Source: Aphelidium insulamus (taxonomy: Eukaryota; Aphelidiomycota; Aphelidea; Aphelidiaceae). Taken from it: a stretch of 64,000 bases of DNA. This document shows, in pieces, positions 10,954 to 21,376 of this stretch; position 1 is the first letter of the stretch, and each line of letters starts with the position of its first letter. The translations under genes and the position numbers were made by a program. The DNA is taken from the NCBI GenBank assembly GCA_036784855.1, contig JAZDSV010000013.1:124001-188000 (forward strand), written 5' to 3'. The notes below the pieces were generated by a model, which did no database searches, was not told where the DNA came from, and was given only the letters and a program-made list of their open reading frames with translations.

Positions 10954-13441
10954 TCAGTTCGCATCGTCACTGTCATCCATCACATTAACCACTGATGCCT
11001 TTGTCGCCGACTCTGTCACAGCTTCCACCGGCTGTTGCTGCTGCAGGTATGCGTTGGTAAGAAAGTCCAGATTCGAGTGGCGGCGCTGGAATATGGCACG
11101 AAACACGTGGTACGGTGCCAGCAACTTGCGGTCGGGCGTGAATGGCTGCGACTGCGCCCTATCAGCCACTATCGGCTTCACATCGTTGCCGTTGTCGGTA
11201 GCCGCCTCGTCATTAAGCTTTTTGCGCCGCGCTTCAATGATGTTGGCATCGACGGCCCAGTCGTCGTTTTCAGCAAGCCTTTCGGCGCGGTAAATGTGGA
11301 CACACCCCGCCAGCAAGTCGGCGAGAAAGTTGCGCACCGCCCGCGCACCCACGGCCAGTGTTTGCGCCGCCTCCAGTTCAGCTGACTTAATGTTATTATT
11401 ACCGGAACTTCCATCAGCATCGTCGTCGATACTTGTTATACGGGCGGCCGCTGTGTGGATGCCGCCAGTGGCGAGAATGTCTTGCAAGCCGCGAACTTTG
11501 CAGTTGAATGCAATTGTGGATGTTTGTCGAGTAGTGTCATCATTCAAGTGACCAAGCGTGCGACGCAAATGCTGAATAGCATCGGCAGATGTTGTCAGTG
11601 ACAGTCTGTGCAAAGTGGCGCCATCATTATCAGTAATGTTATTGTTCTGCGGCGCGGCCAATTCTGTCGTCGATAAGTTGTCCATCTGGTCCAGGCGAGA
11701 CAGTGTGCGTAAGCGGCGCAGGATTTTGCCTTTCCTATTCAGTGGCCGGAACTGGCACCTGGCGGGATCGTGTACGGCCAGCAGTTCCGTGTATGGCGTA
11801 TTGTAAGCTGGTGTGGTGGAAAGGATGGAGTAGTGCGGGTGGGCCTGTAGCTGGGTAATGGCCTCAGCGTGCGGGTGGTATCGACACAGTAGGCCGCAGT
11901 ATCGACACCGCTCCGGCAAGGGGTTAGCTAGCTGTGGGGCGGGTCCTGTCAAGCTGGTATTTTCGGCACCGTCATCGTCCTGCTTCGGCATCACGTCAGA
12001 CGGAATATCTGGAACCGCATTTTCAGATTTGACAATGTCAGTGGCGGAAGCAGTTAGGGCAGGCGTAGCTCGAACCCGACGACAGAACGCCGCATACTCT
12101 TCCGCGTCCGGGTCATGCTTGTTGGTCGAGGTACTGGACGGTACAAACTGCGTGCCCCGATCCAACTCCACATCAAAGGCGCGCTCCTCGCCTTGCACCT
12201 GACGTCCGACAACCGAGCGCTCCAGACAGAGCGGATGTATGAGATTGACGGGCGGATTGCGCGCGCTGTCGTGGAAGTGTATCTGCAGTCGCACAGGGAA
12301 CTCTCCCCAGCCGGTGCGCGCCAGTCGGAAAGGTGGAGCCGTGACATCGATAACATTGTTGGGCTTGTAGGACGGGTGAATGAAGAAGCGCACCTTGCTC
12401 ACAAACGTGTCCAACATGATCTGCGACTGCAATGGTATTAAATTCTTGTATGTATGTATGTACACATCAATTATAGTTGCCTCGCTGCAGCCGCGAACAT
12501 ACACCATCCATTGGTGGGAGATGCGCGAGCCGGGCGGTATTTGACTGCGCGGTATAATCATCGACACTGTGCCGACAACCAGCCGCTGCTTGGTGTAGAA
12601 GCGCGACTCTTGCGCCGGTAAATGCATCGACGGCAACCCATAAGGAGTCAGCGGCATCGCCGTGCTCTGTCGCAGTGTTGCCGTTCCCGCCGTCTGTGCA
12701 AACAGTGGATCCTGTGCGACATCGATAAATATTTTAAACAAGTATATCGATATGAGCGTACCAAATCCACGGCAGACTCGTCAAGCTTGCCGAAATTGGA
12801 GACAGTCATGTGGCGCCGACAAAAATCATCGGCAGGCACTTGCTCCTCGGCAACCTCCACGCCGCACACCCTAATCCACTCCTCGGCCGAGCCGTAGTTG
12901 AGCCCGTGCCCACTCCCGCAGTGACTGATGAACCCCTGCCGGCTGCCAAAGTCGAACCGTTTGCACGCGGGGCACACCAGCCTACAGTCGTGTGGATAAG
13001 CAAGAGGCATATCTAGCACAGTACGACATACATGACATAAACCCCGTCAAAGCGCCGTGCATAGACACCATTTGTGCGCGCGACTGAACGCGGCCTAGTC
13101 GTCATACGGTGGTGGGATGAAGCCGTAGTGCCATCGCCGCTCTTATGGTGGCTATTACTAGCACCATCAACATTTTGTTGCTCATTGATGGCGTGTGCAA
13201 TCCGGCGCATTAGACGGCGCACTTGGGCGGCATTGTCATCAATACGCGACAACTCTCGACGCTTCAGCTGGCGCTGTAGTTGGAACTGGTTGGTGATTAG
13301 TCGGCGAAGCACGGCTGGATCAGCGCCCACTAGCCGGTGTATCGCGCGTTGTGTAGACGATTCCCTGCACCTGCCGCCATCTTGTGGCGTCGATGGTGGC
13401 GGAGAAGGCATGCCGGAGCTGTCGTTGGCAGTCGCGTGCAT
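10954..13441 (-). CDS. YEATS-domain protein, YEATS2-like
   Basis: YEATS domains read acylated lysines on histones; YEATS2 belongs to the ATAC acetyltransferase complex. From the ATG at 13441 the protein has a basic N-terminal region with a coiled stretch (LQRQLKRRELSRIDDNAAQVRRLMRRI). A Cys/His module follows (LVCPACKRFDF...FISHC) after a roughly 50-nt intron with a GTATGT donor. Then comes the YEATS domain: HQWMVYVRG, KVRFFIHPSYKPNNVIDV, PPFRLARTGWGEFPV and LQIHFHD. Downstream is a second Cys motif (CRYCGLLCRYHPHAE) and a long charged C-terminal region. One further intron lies near 12,430-12,480, with uncertain boundaries. It is tail-to-tail with PAN2, the stops being 23 nt apart. Confidence 0.8.
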
Positions 13442-13645
13442 ATCTGCGGTTGTATATTACAATTTTTACTCAATTACCCCTTGATGTTGATTAAGCATTA
13501 TTAATGCAACTATCACGGCTAAACTTGCGGCTAAATACAATTCCTGTCTATCTATTAACTAATAACAATGTTTGGCTGCTGTGTAAATATCTGTGCGTCG
13601 CCATTTACAGCGTGGCGACTCTGCATTGAAGGTGGACGCAGACAA

Positions 13646-14306
13646 TCAGCGCCGCCGCCGGTGACTTTGCCGATGTTCCGCCCGGTCAATATTACTATCA
13701 TTCCCTTCATCACCGTCTTGCCGCTCATCGCGACTGCTGCTCCGTTGCCGCCGCCTCTTTTTGCTTATGCGCTCCGTGTGTAAATTGCGGTCGCTCTGTT
13801 CCTTTAGGTTGTTCATTGTTGAGCCTTCAGTTGCTAGTCGTGCAGATTCACCACTCTGTCCGGCTGCCATTCTCTTGTTGGTGGAAGTGGTGCTGCGTAT
13901 TATGTTGCGCAGAAATGTCTTGTTGGCCGTTGGTGGCTGGCTGCAGGTGCAGTGAGCGAGTGAGCCAATGATATCATCTGTGATGGAGACGACGAACCGT
14001 GGCTCCTCTGGCAGCAGGCCATACACTCCCAGCCGGTCGTAGTCTTGCCGCTTCTTGGCTGCAGCTACAGCAAGCAATTGTGCAATGTAGCTGCATGCAC
14101 TAGTGAGGACATGCTGGTATGTATGTAGAGCAATGAATGGAAGCAAACCTGTCATCGGGAGCGGCACGGGAAGTAGATGCACCAGGTGCAGCAGGAGAAA
14201 TGGTACGGCTTGTGGTGGCGGGCAGTGTGTGACGCGCAGAACTCAACAGCGCTGCCACGGCAGAGTCCATGGCCGTGCTGGCCTTGCGCTTCTGGCCGGT
14301 GGCCAT
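13646..14306 (-). CDS. unrecognised basic, probably nuclear protein
   Basis: Exon 1 starts at the ATG at 14306 (MATGQKRKAS). A donor near 14,180 joined to an acceptor near 14,063 keeps the frame and leads into KKRQDYDRLGVYGLLPEE, the best conserved-looking stretch, followed by FVVSITDDIIGSLAHC. The last 50 residues are dominated by Arg, Ser, Asp and Glu (KKRRRQRSSS...RRRR), which suggests a nuclear RNA- or chromatin-linked protein. I do not recognise the family. The long frame continuing upstream of the acceptor is probably intron read-through. Confidence 0.5.
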
Positions 14307-14396
14307 TATCCATTGACGGCGAAAATTTCACTTGGGCAAAGGCTCAAGCAATTAACGGCTTTATTTCCACTGTGCGTATGCGTATTGAGTTTGACG

Positions 14397-14972
14397 CTAC
14401 TTCTGCACCAGGAGTGGGTCGCTCTCGTCGGCAACAGGTACGGGATACAGATACGGTTGGCTGGTCTTGGCGGCGCGGCGACGGCGAACACATGCAAGTA
14501 CCAGCAGGCGGCCGACCAGTCCCAAAAATGCGCCCAGCACAATGCCGCCGGTAATGGACAGTCCGATGATCATGGCGAGCGGCTCAGGCTTGCCACATGG
14601 TGAGTGCGAGTGATACACCGGACACGACGGCATGGACACGCGTTTGCACTCGCGCTTGACGCACTTGAAGTCGCTGTGGCAGTGCTTGTTGACGGAGCAG
14701 AGTTCGCCTTCGCCGCGGTCAGCCATTGGTAGACACGTGCCTTGCCAGCAATCTCCCGACTGGCACTGATATCCGTAGTCGCAGTGGTGCAGCGGTGGAT
14801 ACTTGTCCTGGCATACATGATCGCAGTACTGCGTGTTGGGACAGGGGCGGTCATATGCGCAGCTAGTCAGAGCCACGGTGCTGCCTGCTGTGGTGACATT
14901 GGTGCCAGACGATGCGGCTACGCCGGAGCACAACAAGGCGGCGGCGCTCAGCAGAAATCCGTTGCAAATCAT
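14397..14972 (-). CDS. Cys-rich single-pass membrane protein with a secreted ectodomain
   Basis: One exon of 191 residues starting at the ATG at 14972. It has a signal peptide (MICNGFLLSAAALLCSGVAAS) and an ectodomain with about 14 Cys arranged in short loops (CPNTQYCDHVC, CDYGYQCQSGDC, CSVNKHCHSDFKC), resembling EGF- or dickkopf-like disulphide modules. A clear transmembrane helix near residues 133-160 (AMIIGLSITGGIVLGAFLG) is followed by an Arg-rich stop-transfer (VRRRRAAK) and a short cytosolic tail. No known family could be assigned. A cell-surface receptor or adhesion role is possible but only inferred. Confidence 0.65.
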   Translation of the reverse strand: MICNGFLLSAAALLCSGVAASSGTNVTTAGSTVALTSCAYDRPCPNTQYCDHVCQDKYPPLHHCDYGYQCQSGDCWQGTCLPMADRGEGELCSVNKHCHSDFKCVKRECKRVSMPSCPVYHSHSPCGKPEPLAMIIGLSITGGIVLGAFLGLVGRLLVLACVRRRRAAKTSQPYLYPVPVADESDPLLVQK

Positions 14973-15207
14973 GATTGACTTTCAACCCTGACCCTGACCT
15001 TCATGCCACGCATTCATTGCCAATTGCCACAATTGTACAGGCAAGCTTCTCCACTCCGTTATCCTTTCAAGCAACCAGCTATAAGACAGACATGCAAGTG
15101 GTGACATGGCACATGCTTGTTGAGAGTAGTACTCGCTGTAATATAACTTGACTTATACAATGGCAGCTTCTTTCATATTATAAAATATTATCTAACTGAC
15201 CACAGCG

Positions 15208-17103
15208 ATGCAAGTGGATCTGCGCGCTATTGCAGCGCCGCGACATTCCCGCACCGTGCCAGCCTTGCCTCCACTCGTTCCCCCATTCCGGTATGCCTGC
15301 GTGGAGCGCGGTTTATATCGCGGTGGATTTCCGCGGTGTCAGAACTTGAGGTTTCTGCGGAGGTGCGTGTGAAGGATCATACATATCTACAATCACCAGT
15401 GATGTGACCTCTGGAAGGCTGGGGTTACGCACCGTGGTGTCATTGACGCCTGCCACGTTGGGCATGGATGAACTGGCCGAGTTCTGCACCACAAATTCTA
15501 TTCGGCACTTGCACATCCCCGTTGACCGCGCCAAGGAACATGTTCCTCTCGAGAAGCAGCAGGTTGCAGCCATTCTACAGGTAGGTATACGTCTACTGTG
15601 TACTAGGTCTTATGTATTGCCTGACAGGTACTGTTGGATGCATCGTCTGCACCGATATACGTTCACTGCATGGATGGCTCGCATGTCACTGGAGTTGTCA
15701 TTGCCGTAAGTGTCATATATATATATATATTTATATCTTTTCTTCGCTATGAACTTTCCCCACACAATTAACAACACTCTACGTATATATTTGTATATAA
15801 TGAAAGGCAGTGTCTGCGCAAATTGCAGCTGTGGCGCATGGCGAGTATAGTGAACGAGTTTTGTCGATTTGCACGGGACGGCAACATCTGGCCAGAGGAA
15901 CAAGAGTTTCTGGACAAGTTTGGCCAGCACACGCTCCAGTCCACATGGGCCGTGCGAGTCACACTAACCGAGGACGGCCAGCAAGTTCGGTTCGACGATG
16001 TGGCGCCTGTTCCATCGACTGTTACAACTACATCGTCACCCCCAGCCAACGACACAGGTGATGTGGAATTGCCCGCTGATTTGCCCGTGTGGCTGTGGGA
16101 CGGTGGTGCGGAATTGCCGGCGGAATTCGTGCGGTCCGTGCAGCACCAGCACCACAGCAGTGGATCTTCATCGTCACAGCACCAACAGCACCAACAGTCT
16201 TTGGGCTCCAGTTCCAGCGTGGCCGCCACTCCCACTTCCAGCTCGTTCTCGTCATCTTCTGCCGCGGCAACTATGGGCACACAGCTGAACAGCAGCAGCA
16301 TCTCGCCTCCGTCCACGTGGCACGCCATACTGTCACACCCATATGTCCGCGTAAAGTTCAAACCACAACACTGTGCCCAACTGCTTCGCACGATTCTCAA
16401 CCCGGCAATGGTCACATCGTACACACAGCGCGCCTACTTTTCCCTGCAAGACACCATACTGGCACTGACGTCTGGTGGCGGTGGCAGTGGCGCAACTGGC
16501 ACCGTACGTTCATCGAGCACAGCCTCATCAATTGCCAGCAGTGCGGCGGCCACAGCTCACTACCAACACCACCACCATCACCACTATCACAATAACAGTG
16601 TCACGACATCCGGCACGGCCAACAGCAGCAGCGGCAACACCATCTCGAGCAGCGCGGGCCACAGCACCAGCAGCAGCGTGGGTGGCACCGCGCCGTCATC
16701 CAGCCGCACCTCACCGCCCGCATCACACTTTGGCCTCCCGCTGACCATGCAGATGACACAGCTGGGCAGCAGTCGCAGTGTCAGCTCACTTCATGCAGCG
16801 CTTGGCGGTGTTGGATCCACACTCGCCACTGCCACCACTACAGCCAATATGTCGTCACCGTCAGTGTCAACAGCGGCGTACTCGGCGTCCACTTCGTCAT
16901 CTACGGCATCAACAGCGTCGGCCTATACGCGCCACGCGGCCGGTAATATCGTGACCAACGTGTCGGCGATGGCGGCGAATGGACGCAATGCTCCGTCCAG
17001 CGCGACAGCGGCAAAGATGCAGCGCATTGCACCGCCATTTGAAGACCTGGACGACGAAGAGCTGTCCATAACAGTCAAGGCCCTGGCGCTGGAGGGTCTC
17101 TAA
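15208..17103 (+). CDS. Oca6-like tyrosine-phosphatase-family protein with a long Ser/Thr-rich tail
   Basis: The first 200 residues match the fungal Oca/Siw14 branch of dual-specificity phosphatases: FRYACVERGLYRGGFP, LRFLRRLGLRTVVSLTP, a segment with HLHIPVDRAKEHVPLE, and the signature region YVHCMDGSHVTG. Three introns fit well: 15363-15417 (55 nt), one just after IL-Q near 15,580, and a (TA)n-rich one before CLRKLQLWRMASIVNEF. In the signature HC-X5-R the Arg position is Val, as in the pseudophosphatase members Oca4/Oca6, so catalysis is doubtful. The last exon adds over 350 residues rich in Ser, Thr, His and Ala, with one ordered-looking island (YVRVKFKPQHCAQLLRTIL). Oca proteins act as a complex in stress and inositol-pyrophosphate signalling in yeast. 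Confidence 0.75.
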
Positions 17104-17468
17104 TATATACACGTAATGGTTACAGCTATATCCATCTACATCGCGGCTTCTTGGCTCTTATCGATTGTGATGCGAAGGGTATCTTTTCACGGCAGTAGCA
17201 AGCTTCCAGCATATTGTACACTGCCACGCAGTGCAATGCTGTTAACCACATTATTACAGTACAAATGTAACATTGAACAGAGGCCGCCGATCGGCCGTGG
17301 CAGCGTGCAGGGCAGCTCTCTAGTAACCGCGGCCATGCTGGTGGTGCCGTGTGTGTGCATGACGGCGCTCTACTTTCGCGACTGTGTCAACATGGGCTTC
17401 TCACGCGCATCTTGCATTCTTCTTGCACTACAACTTGTCTTTCACATCCTCGCTCTCACATCAACGTC

Positions 17469-17739
17469 ATGCTGTTCACTCGCGCCGCCCTCGTCGCCGG
17501 TAAGCTGCGTGTACCATCACACAACAGTGTACATCACACCCGTTCATGCAGTAATCGCCTGCATTGGCCAGAGCTATGCCGCGCAGCTGACCGTCCAGAC
17601 CGACTCGACGGCCGCACCGAGTGATCTGTCCATCAAGGTGCCGGGGCCGGAAAAGTGCTATGAGGTGTGCCGCGACATTTGCCGCCGCAATAACGAGGGC
17701 CGTGAATGCTACACTGCCTGCGAGTGCCCATACCCCTAA
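17469..17739 (+). CDS. small secreted cysteine-rich protein
   Basis: Two exons, 17469-17499 and 17552-17739, joined by a 52-nt intron, give a 72-residue protein. The signal peptide reads MLFTRAALVAVIACIGQS-YAA. The mature part ends in a Cys cluster, CYEVCRDICRRNNEGRECYT followed by ACECPYP, with six Cys that could form three disulphides. It has the size and build of a small secreted effector-like or antimicrobial-like peptide, but no family is recognised. A diverged, frameshifted copy lies at 30945-31219, just past the right end of the large element; the intron position near the signal peptide is shared. Confidence 0.65.
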
Positions 17740-17870
17740 TTGCAGCACTATGTAGGTCATAATACACATCATCCAGCAGTGCAAAAATCATATCTAATTC
17801 CCTATGCTGTGCCTTGTTGTAACTTGCCATGCGTTCCTCAGGTCGTTATAATCCGACCACGCTTCCACCA

Positions 17871-19856
17871 TCACAGCTTGGACTCCTCGTCGCGGGTCAA
17901 CCAGGAAAATTCCTGTTCATCAGCATTTTGTGAAGAGACGATATTCTTTGTGACAAACCTGCTCCTTGCGCTTAGACTGCTTCTCAATAATGACGTTCAG
18001 CAGCGCCGGCTTGGGTTTAGACAGTGCACACATGAATGATTCTCGCAACTCATCTAACTGTTTGAGACACAATACACAGGCGTATTATACACTCACCGGG
18101 AGTGCAGACATAGTAGCCATCCACTCCGAATGCCTCGGCTAGCTTCTCGTAGCGCGTGTCTGGCAGCAGGGCAGTCGATGGCAGCATGGGTACCGCGCCG
18201 CCCTGCACGGCACACTTTGCCTGCCACTCCTCTGTCTCAATGCCTGAGTAGATGCCCGAGTTGTTGATGATGACAAATATGATGGGCAGCTGCAGACGGG
18301 CCACCGTCTCCAGGTCCATGCCGCTAAACCCGAACGCCGAGTCGCCCTGGATGGCGATCACGCGGCGCTGTGGATAGGCCAGCTGGGCCGCGATCGCATA
18401 GCCCACACCCAGGCCCATGACGCTGAATGTGCCGCAGTCGAGACGGCTTCGTGGCGCTGTTTGGTCAATGATTGTGCGCGCAATGTCCATGGTGTTGGCG
18501 CCCTCATTCACCAGCACAAAGTCTGCCGGCAGCATTGTCTTTATCTCGTGCAGCGGTCGGTAGTAGTTCATCGGTACCTGTATACAAATAAGGCAATATG
18601 TTGATATGTGCACACAAATCACACATACACGATCATGCTGCACTAGTTGGGCGGTGGCGGCGCGGTTGGACTCCATTTTACCACGCAACAGTTGCCACCA
18701 CGCCTTGCAGCGTTCCACTGGTGCTTCGGAGCCGCCAAAATGCTTGCTCTGCACGGCCAGCTTCACCCACGCGGCCATCACGGAGCGAATGTCGCCCACC
18801 AGGCCAATGTTCTGAATGGCGCCATTGCCATTACTGCCGACACTTGACTCCACGTTGCCCATCTCCTCGGCATGCACGTCCACCTGTATCAGGCGGCAGT
18901 CGGACTGGAAGCGCGGCGCCTGTCCAAAGTGCAGCATCCAATTCAGTCGGGCACCCAGGAGCACAATGACGTCTGCCTGACGCAGAGCCGATGAGCGCGC
19001 GGCCGCCACGCACTGCACATGCGCACATGGCACCACGCCCTTGCCCATGGGAGTGGGCAGGAACGGCACCCCGGTCACCTCGACAAACTGTTTGATATCG
19101 GCGTCGGAGCCGCGCGCATACGCCGCCCCCTTGCCGATGATGAGGAGCGGGCGCTCGGCGGCGGCCAGAACAGCCAACGCCCCCTCCAGCCGGTCCGTGG
19201 GCGGCAAGAACGGCGGCGGTGGCGGCACACGCGCGGCACGCATCACCGCCTGCGCCGACACCGTGGCCGTGATCATGTTGCCGGGCAGGTCCAGATAGCA
19301 CGGGCCGGGGCGCCCGAACGTCGACTCACGGAACGTTCGGGCCACAAACTGCGGTATGCGCTCCACAGAGTCGGGGCGCGCGGCAAACTTGGTGTAGAGC
19401 CGGGCCGACTCGACCTGCGGCCACTCCTGGAACGCGCCAAGCGACTCTTGGTAGGTGTCGGCACTGCCCGAGATCAGGAGCATGGGCCAGCGGTTGGCCA
19501 GCGCGTTGGACAGGCCAGACAGGGCGTGCACCATGCCCGGGCCAGACACGGTCAGACAGACGCCGGGCTGTGCGTGCAGAAAGCCGTGGGCGTTGGCGGC
19601 ATAGGCGGCCGTCTGCTCGTTGCGACACCCAATGAACGCAATGCCCAGCTGCATGCACGCCTCGGCCACCTCCACCACGGGCACACCGACCACTCCGTAC
19701 ACGCATGTCACTCCTGTCGGCAGTAGTGTGTCAATGCACTACTGGTATGCACGCGGACCATACCCACCAACCTTGATCGCGCAGGGCCTCGGCCACCACC
19801 ATCGCGCCAGACACCTTGCCGCCCTCTGCGGCTACATCAGCGGATGTCACAGTCAT
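17871..19856 (-). CDS. HACL1: 2-hydroxyacyl-CoA lyase, peroxisomal, thiamine-diphosphate dependent
   Basis: HACL1 cleaves 2-hydroxy fatty acyl-CoA to formyl-CoA and a shortened aldehyde during alpha-oxidation; the family overlaps with oxalyl-CoA decarboxylase. Start at 19856 (MTVTSADVAAEGGKVSG). Motifs in order: GVVGVPVVEVAEACMQLGI, the catalytic Glu in CRNEQTAAYAANAHG, GPGMVHALSGLSNA, the central domain (LLIIGKGAAYARG), and the ThDP/Mg site GDSAFGFSGMDLET...IINNSGIYSG. Four introns of about 45-60 nt: after RDQ-G, within AQLVQHD, after YYVCTPG and after KRKEQ. With these removed the last exon ends ...RDEESKL, a canonical SKL peroxisomal targeting signal. Without the last two introns the frame stops early near 18050, so the SKL end supports the model. 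Confidence 0.9.
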
Positions 19857-20010
19857 GGGCGTAGAAGGTGCGTGGCCACGGCGCCCATGCCCCATTTTAT
19901 GCGCCGCGGTGACTGTGAATGCGGCGTGAGTGGCGGCGATGTGTCGCTGTTACACTGGCGGCCATGACGTGTGCATGTGCTGTGACTGCATTAAACTGTG
20001 TTCAATTAAA
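19857..20010. other. HACL1 promoter side and left flank of the element
   Basis: Short spacer between the start of HACL1 and the C-tract that begins the left inverted repeat. The last bases before the C-run are TCAATTAAA. No gene seen. Confidence 0.4.
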
Positions 20011-20114
20011 CCCCCCCCCCCCCCATACACGCCCCCGGTTTTATAGTCGCTACTATTACTGCCGCCTTTAGTCTATCAGTTACTCTCTTAGGCTAAAATG
20101 CTGTCGGGATTTCT
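20011..20114 (+). repeat. left terminal inverted repeat
   Basis: C14 (20011-20024), then an outer block 20025-20060 that matches the right end at 35 of 36 positions, a diverged 25-nt spacer, and an inner block 20086-20114 identical over 29 nt to the right end. Weaker similarity continues inward (around TTTACTAGTGACACGC). The spacing between the two blocks is the same at both ends. Confidence 0.92.
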
Positions 20115-20312
20115 ATTTTCCTTTTTACTAGTGACACGCCAGGATACCACGCGTGATTTACAGGTAACACACGAGCAATCGAAGGCTTGAAGTTGGTGTG
20201 GGCTTCGGGGGGACTTCGCGACGAAGTGAAGTACGGACTAGTGTAATGGCTTTATAAAAAGGCCATATTAAATGCACTGATGTTCCTCTGACACGCACAC
20301 TGGCACCGAAAT

Positions 20313-20735
20313 TTATTTTTTCGAACCTTTGTCGGCTTTCTGGCCGGCTCTCGTGCGGACTGGTGTCTCGGCGGGAGTGTGCATCATTGTGATACCTTCT
20401 GCAGGCCCAGACGACGAGGACGAGGAAGTGGCGGGCGGCGGTGGATGCTGAAGAGTCTCTTGCTGTGACGCATGTGGATGGATAGAAAAACCACCAGCTG
20501 CTCCACCCGAATGAGCAACGGCTTGTTGTTGTTGAAACGCCTGGTCTTGTAAGTGCACAACCTCGGATATTGTGCGGTAGCCATAGTTGGGGAAGGTGCA
20601 GTTGGTTGCTGTGCCGATGTAAAAGTTGCAATTGTCCACGCGTATACGCTCCTCCATCGGGTCCGTTTGCGAGTGAGTGTTGGAGGTAGTCGGCGCTGCC
20701 AAATTCGGGGGAGCCTGGTCGGATGAAGACGACAT
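20313..20735 (-). CDS. element protein of unknown function, 140 aa, Gln/Ser-rich tail
   Basis: Starts at the ATG at 20735 (MSSSSDQAPPNL); the frame is open further upstream but the next ATG lies less plausibly. The conserved-looking core is RIRVDNCNFYIGTATNCTFP followed by NYGYRTISEV; the C-terminal half is low-complexity (poly-Gln, poly-Ser, Pro). It is the left-most ORF of the element, reads towards the left inverted repeat, and is divergent from the ORF at 20791. No family recognised. Confidence 0.5.
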   Translation of the reverse strand: MSSSSDQAPPNLAAPTTSNTHSQTDPMEERIRVDNCNFYIGTATNCTFPNYGYRTISEVVHLQDQAFQQQQAVAHSGGAAGGFSIHPHASQQETLQHPPPPATSSSSSSGPAEGITMMHTPAETPVRTRAGQKADKGSKK

Positions 20736-20790
20736 CCGTTGAAAATGAAATTGAAAGCAGAAGGGTGAACCTAACCCTTCTCTTCTCAAA

Positions 20791-21114
20791 ATGTTTCCCT
20801 CTAAATCTATGCATCAGCTTCCCGGAGACAACGCATTTTCCACCGTCAAATTGCTGGACGCCAATACCCTACGCCTGAATTTCTGGATGCAGTCGCTATC
20901 TGTTGGTACGGAATGCTCTCTGGGCGACACGGACGGAAGCAGCAAGTCGGTGCTGGACAGAAAACTGCCTAGTGTCATTGTCGCCGGGTCCCTCGACCAT
21001 CGCGTGTGCCCCAGTCCTGCGTGCGGGAGACTACGTAGACCTCCACAGGGGAACAATCCCCATTTATGGGAATCGAACGGGAACCTGTGGACGGTAGTAG
21101 TTGGTCACGCGTGA
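20791..21114 (+). CDS. element ORF of unknown function, 107 aa
   Basis: ATG at 20791 (MFPSKSMHQLPGDNAFSTVK) and a clean open frame to 21114. The first 50 residues look protein-like (LLDANTLRLNFWMQSLSVGTE); the rest is less convincing. It could be a stand-alone small protein or a first exon of the gene starting near 21377, but no splice pair convincingly joins them. On the opposite strand 20975-21358 is also open, without an ATG. Confidence 0.35.
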   Translation: MFPSKSMHQLPGDNAFSTVKLLDANTLRLNFWMQSLSVGTECSLGDTDGSSKSVLDRKLPSVIVAGSLDHRVCPSPACGRLRRPPQGNNPHLWESNGNLWTVVVGHA

Positions 21115-21376
21115 ACTGTACACCTGGTCGGAACACGTGCCGGCGCGAGTTTAGTACAGAAGGGGAGATGTAGATGTGGATGGCGTGCCGCAGGTATGTT
21201 TGATTATATTTACTGATAGTTTTAGGTACATTGTCCCATACATCCGCGGTAACCACTGCTTCAACTGATTCAGCTCGTTCAAACTTTGACAGTATGCTAT
21301 TGGTCCAACCAACTTGACGCTTACTCGTCGTGTAGATGGCGTACGCAATGGTGACCACTTCCTTTCTTCAAAAGAA

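Noticed and set aside
16028-16424. Leftward frames of 80-218 codons opposite the Oca6-like gene
   Set aside because: Shadows of the Ser/Ala-rich coding tail; no conserved motif.
17116-17468. Hydrophobic frame directly upstream of the small Cys-rich protein
   Set aside because: It is the same frame read back through the promoter and intron; the signal peptide at 17469 gives the better start.
19019-19726. Rightward frame of 235 codons opposite HACL1
   Set aside because: Antisense shadow of a GC-rich, well-conserved gene.
21020-21110. Possible tRNA-like T-arm (GTTCGATTCCC on the minus strand)
   Set aside because: I could not fold a complete cloverleaf with anticodon and acceptor stems around it.
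20975-21358. Leftward frame of 127 codons in the element
   Set aside because: It lacks an ATG and overlaps the rightward 107-aa ORF; it could be real but there is no decisive sign.
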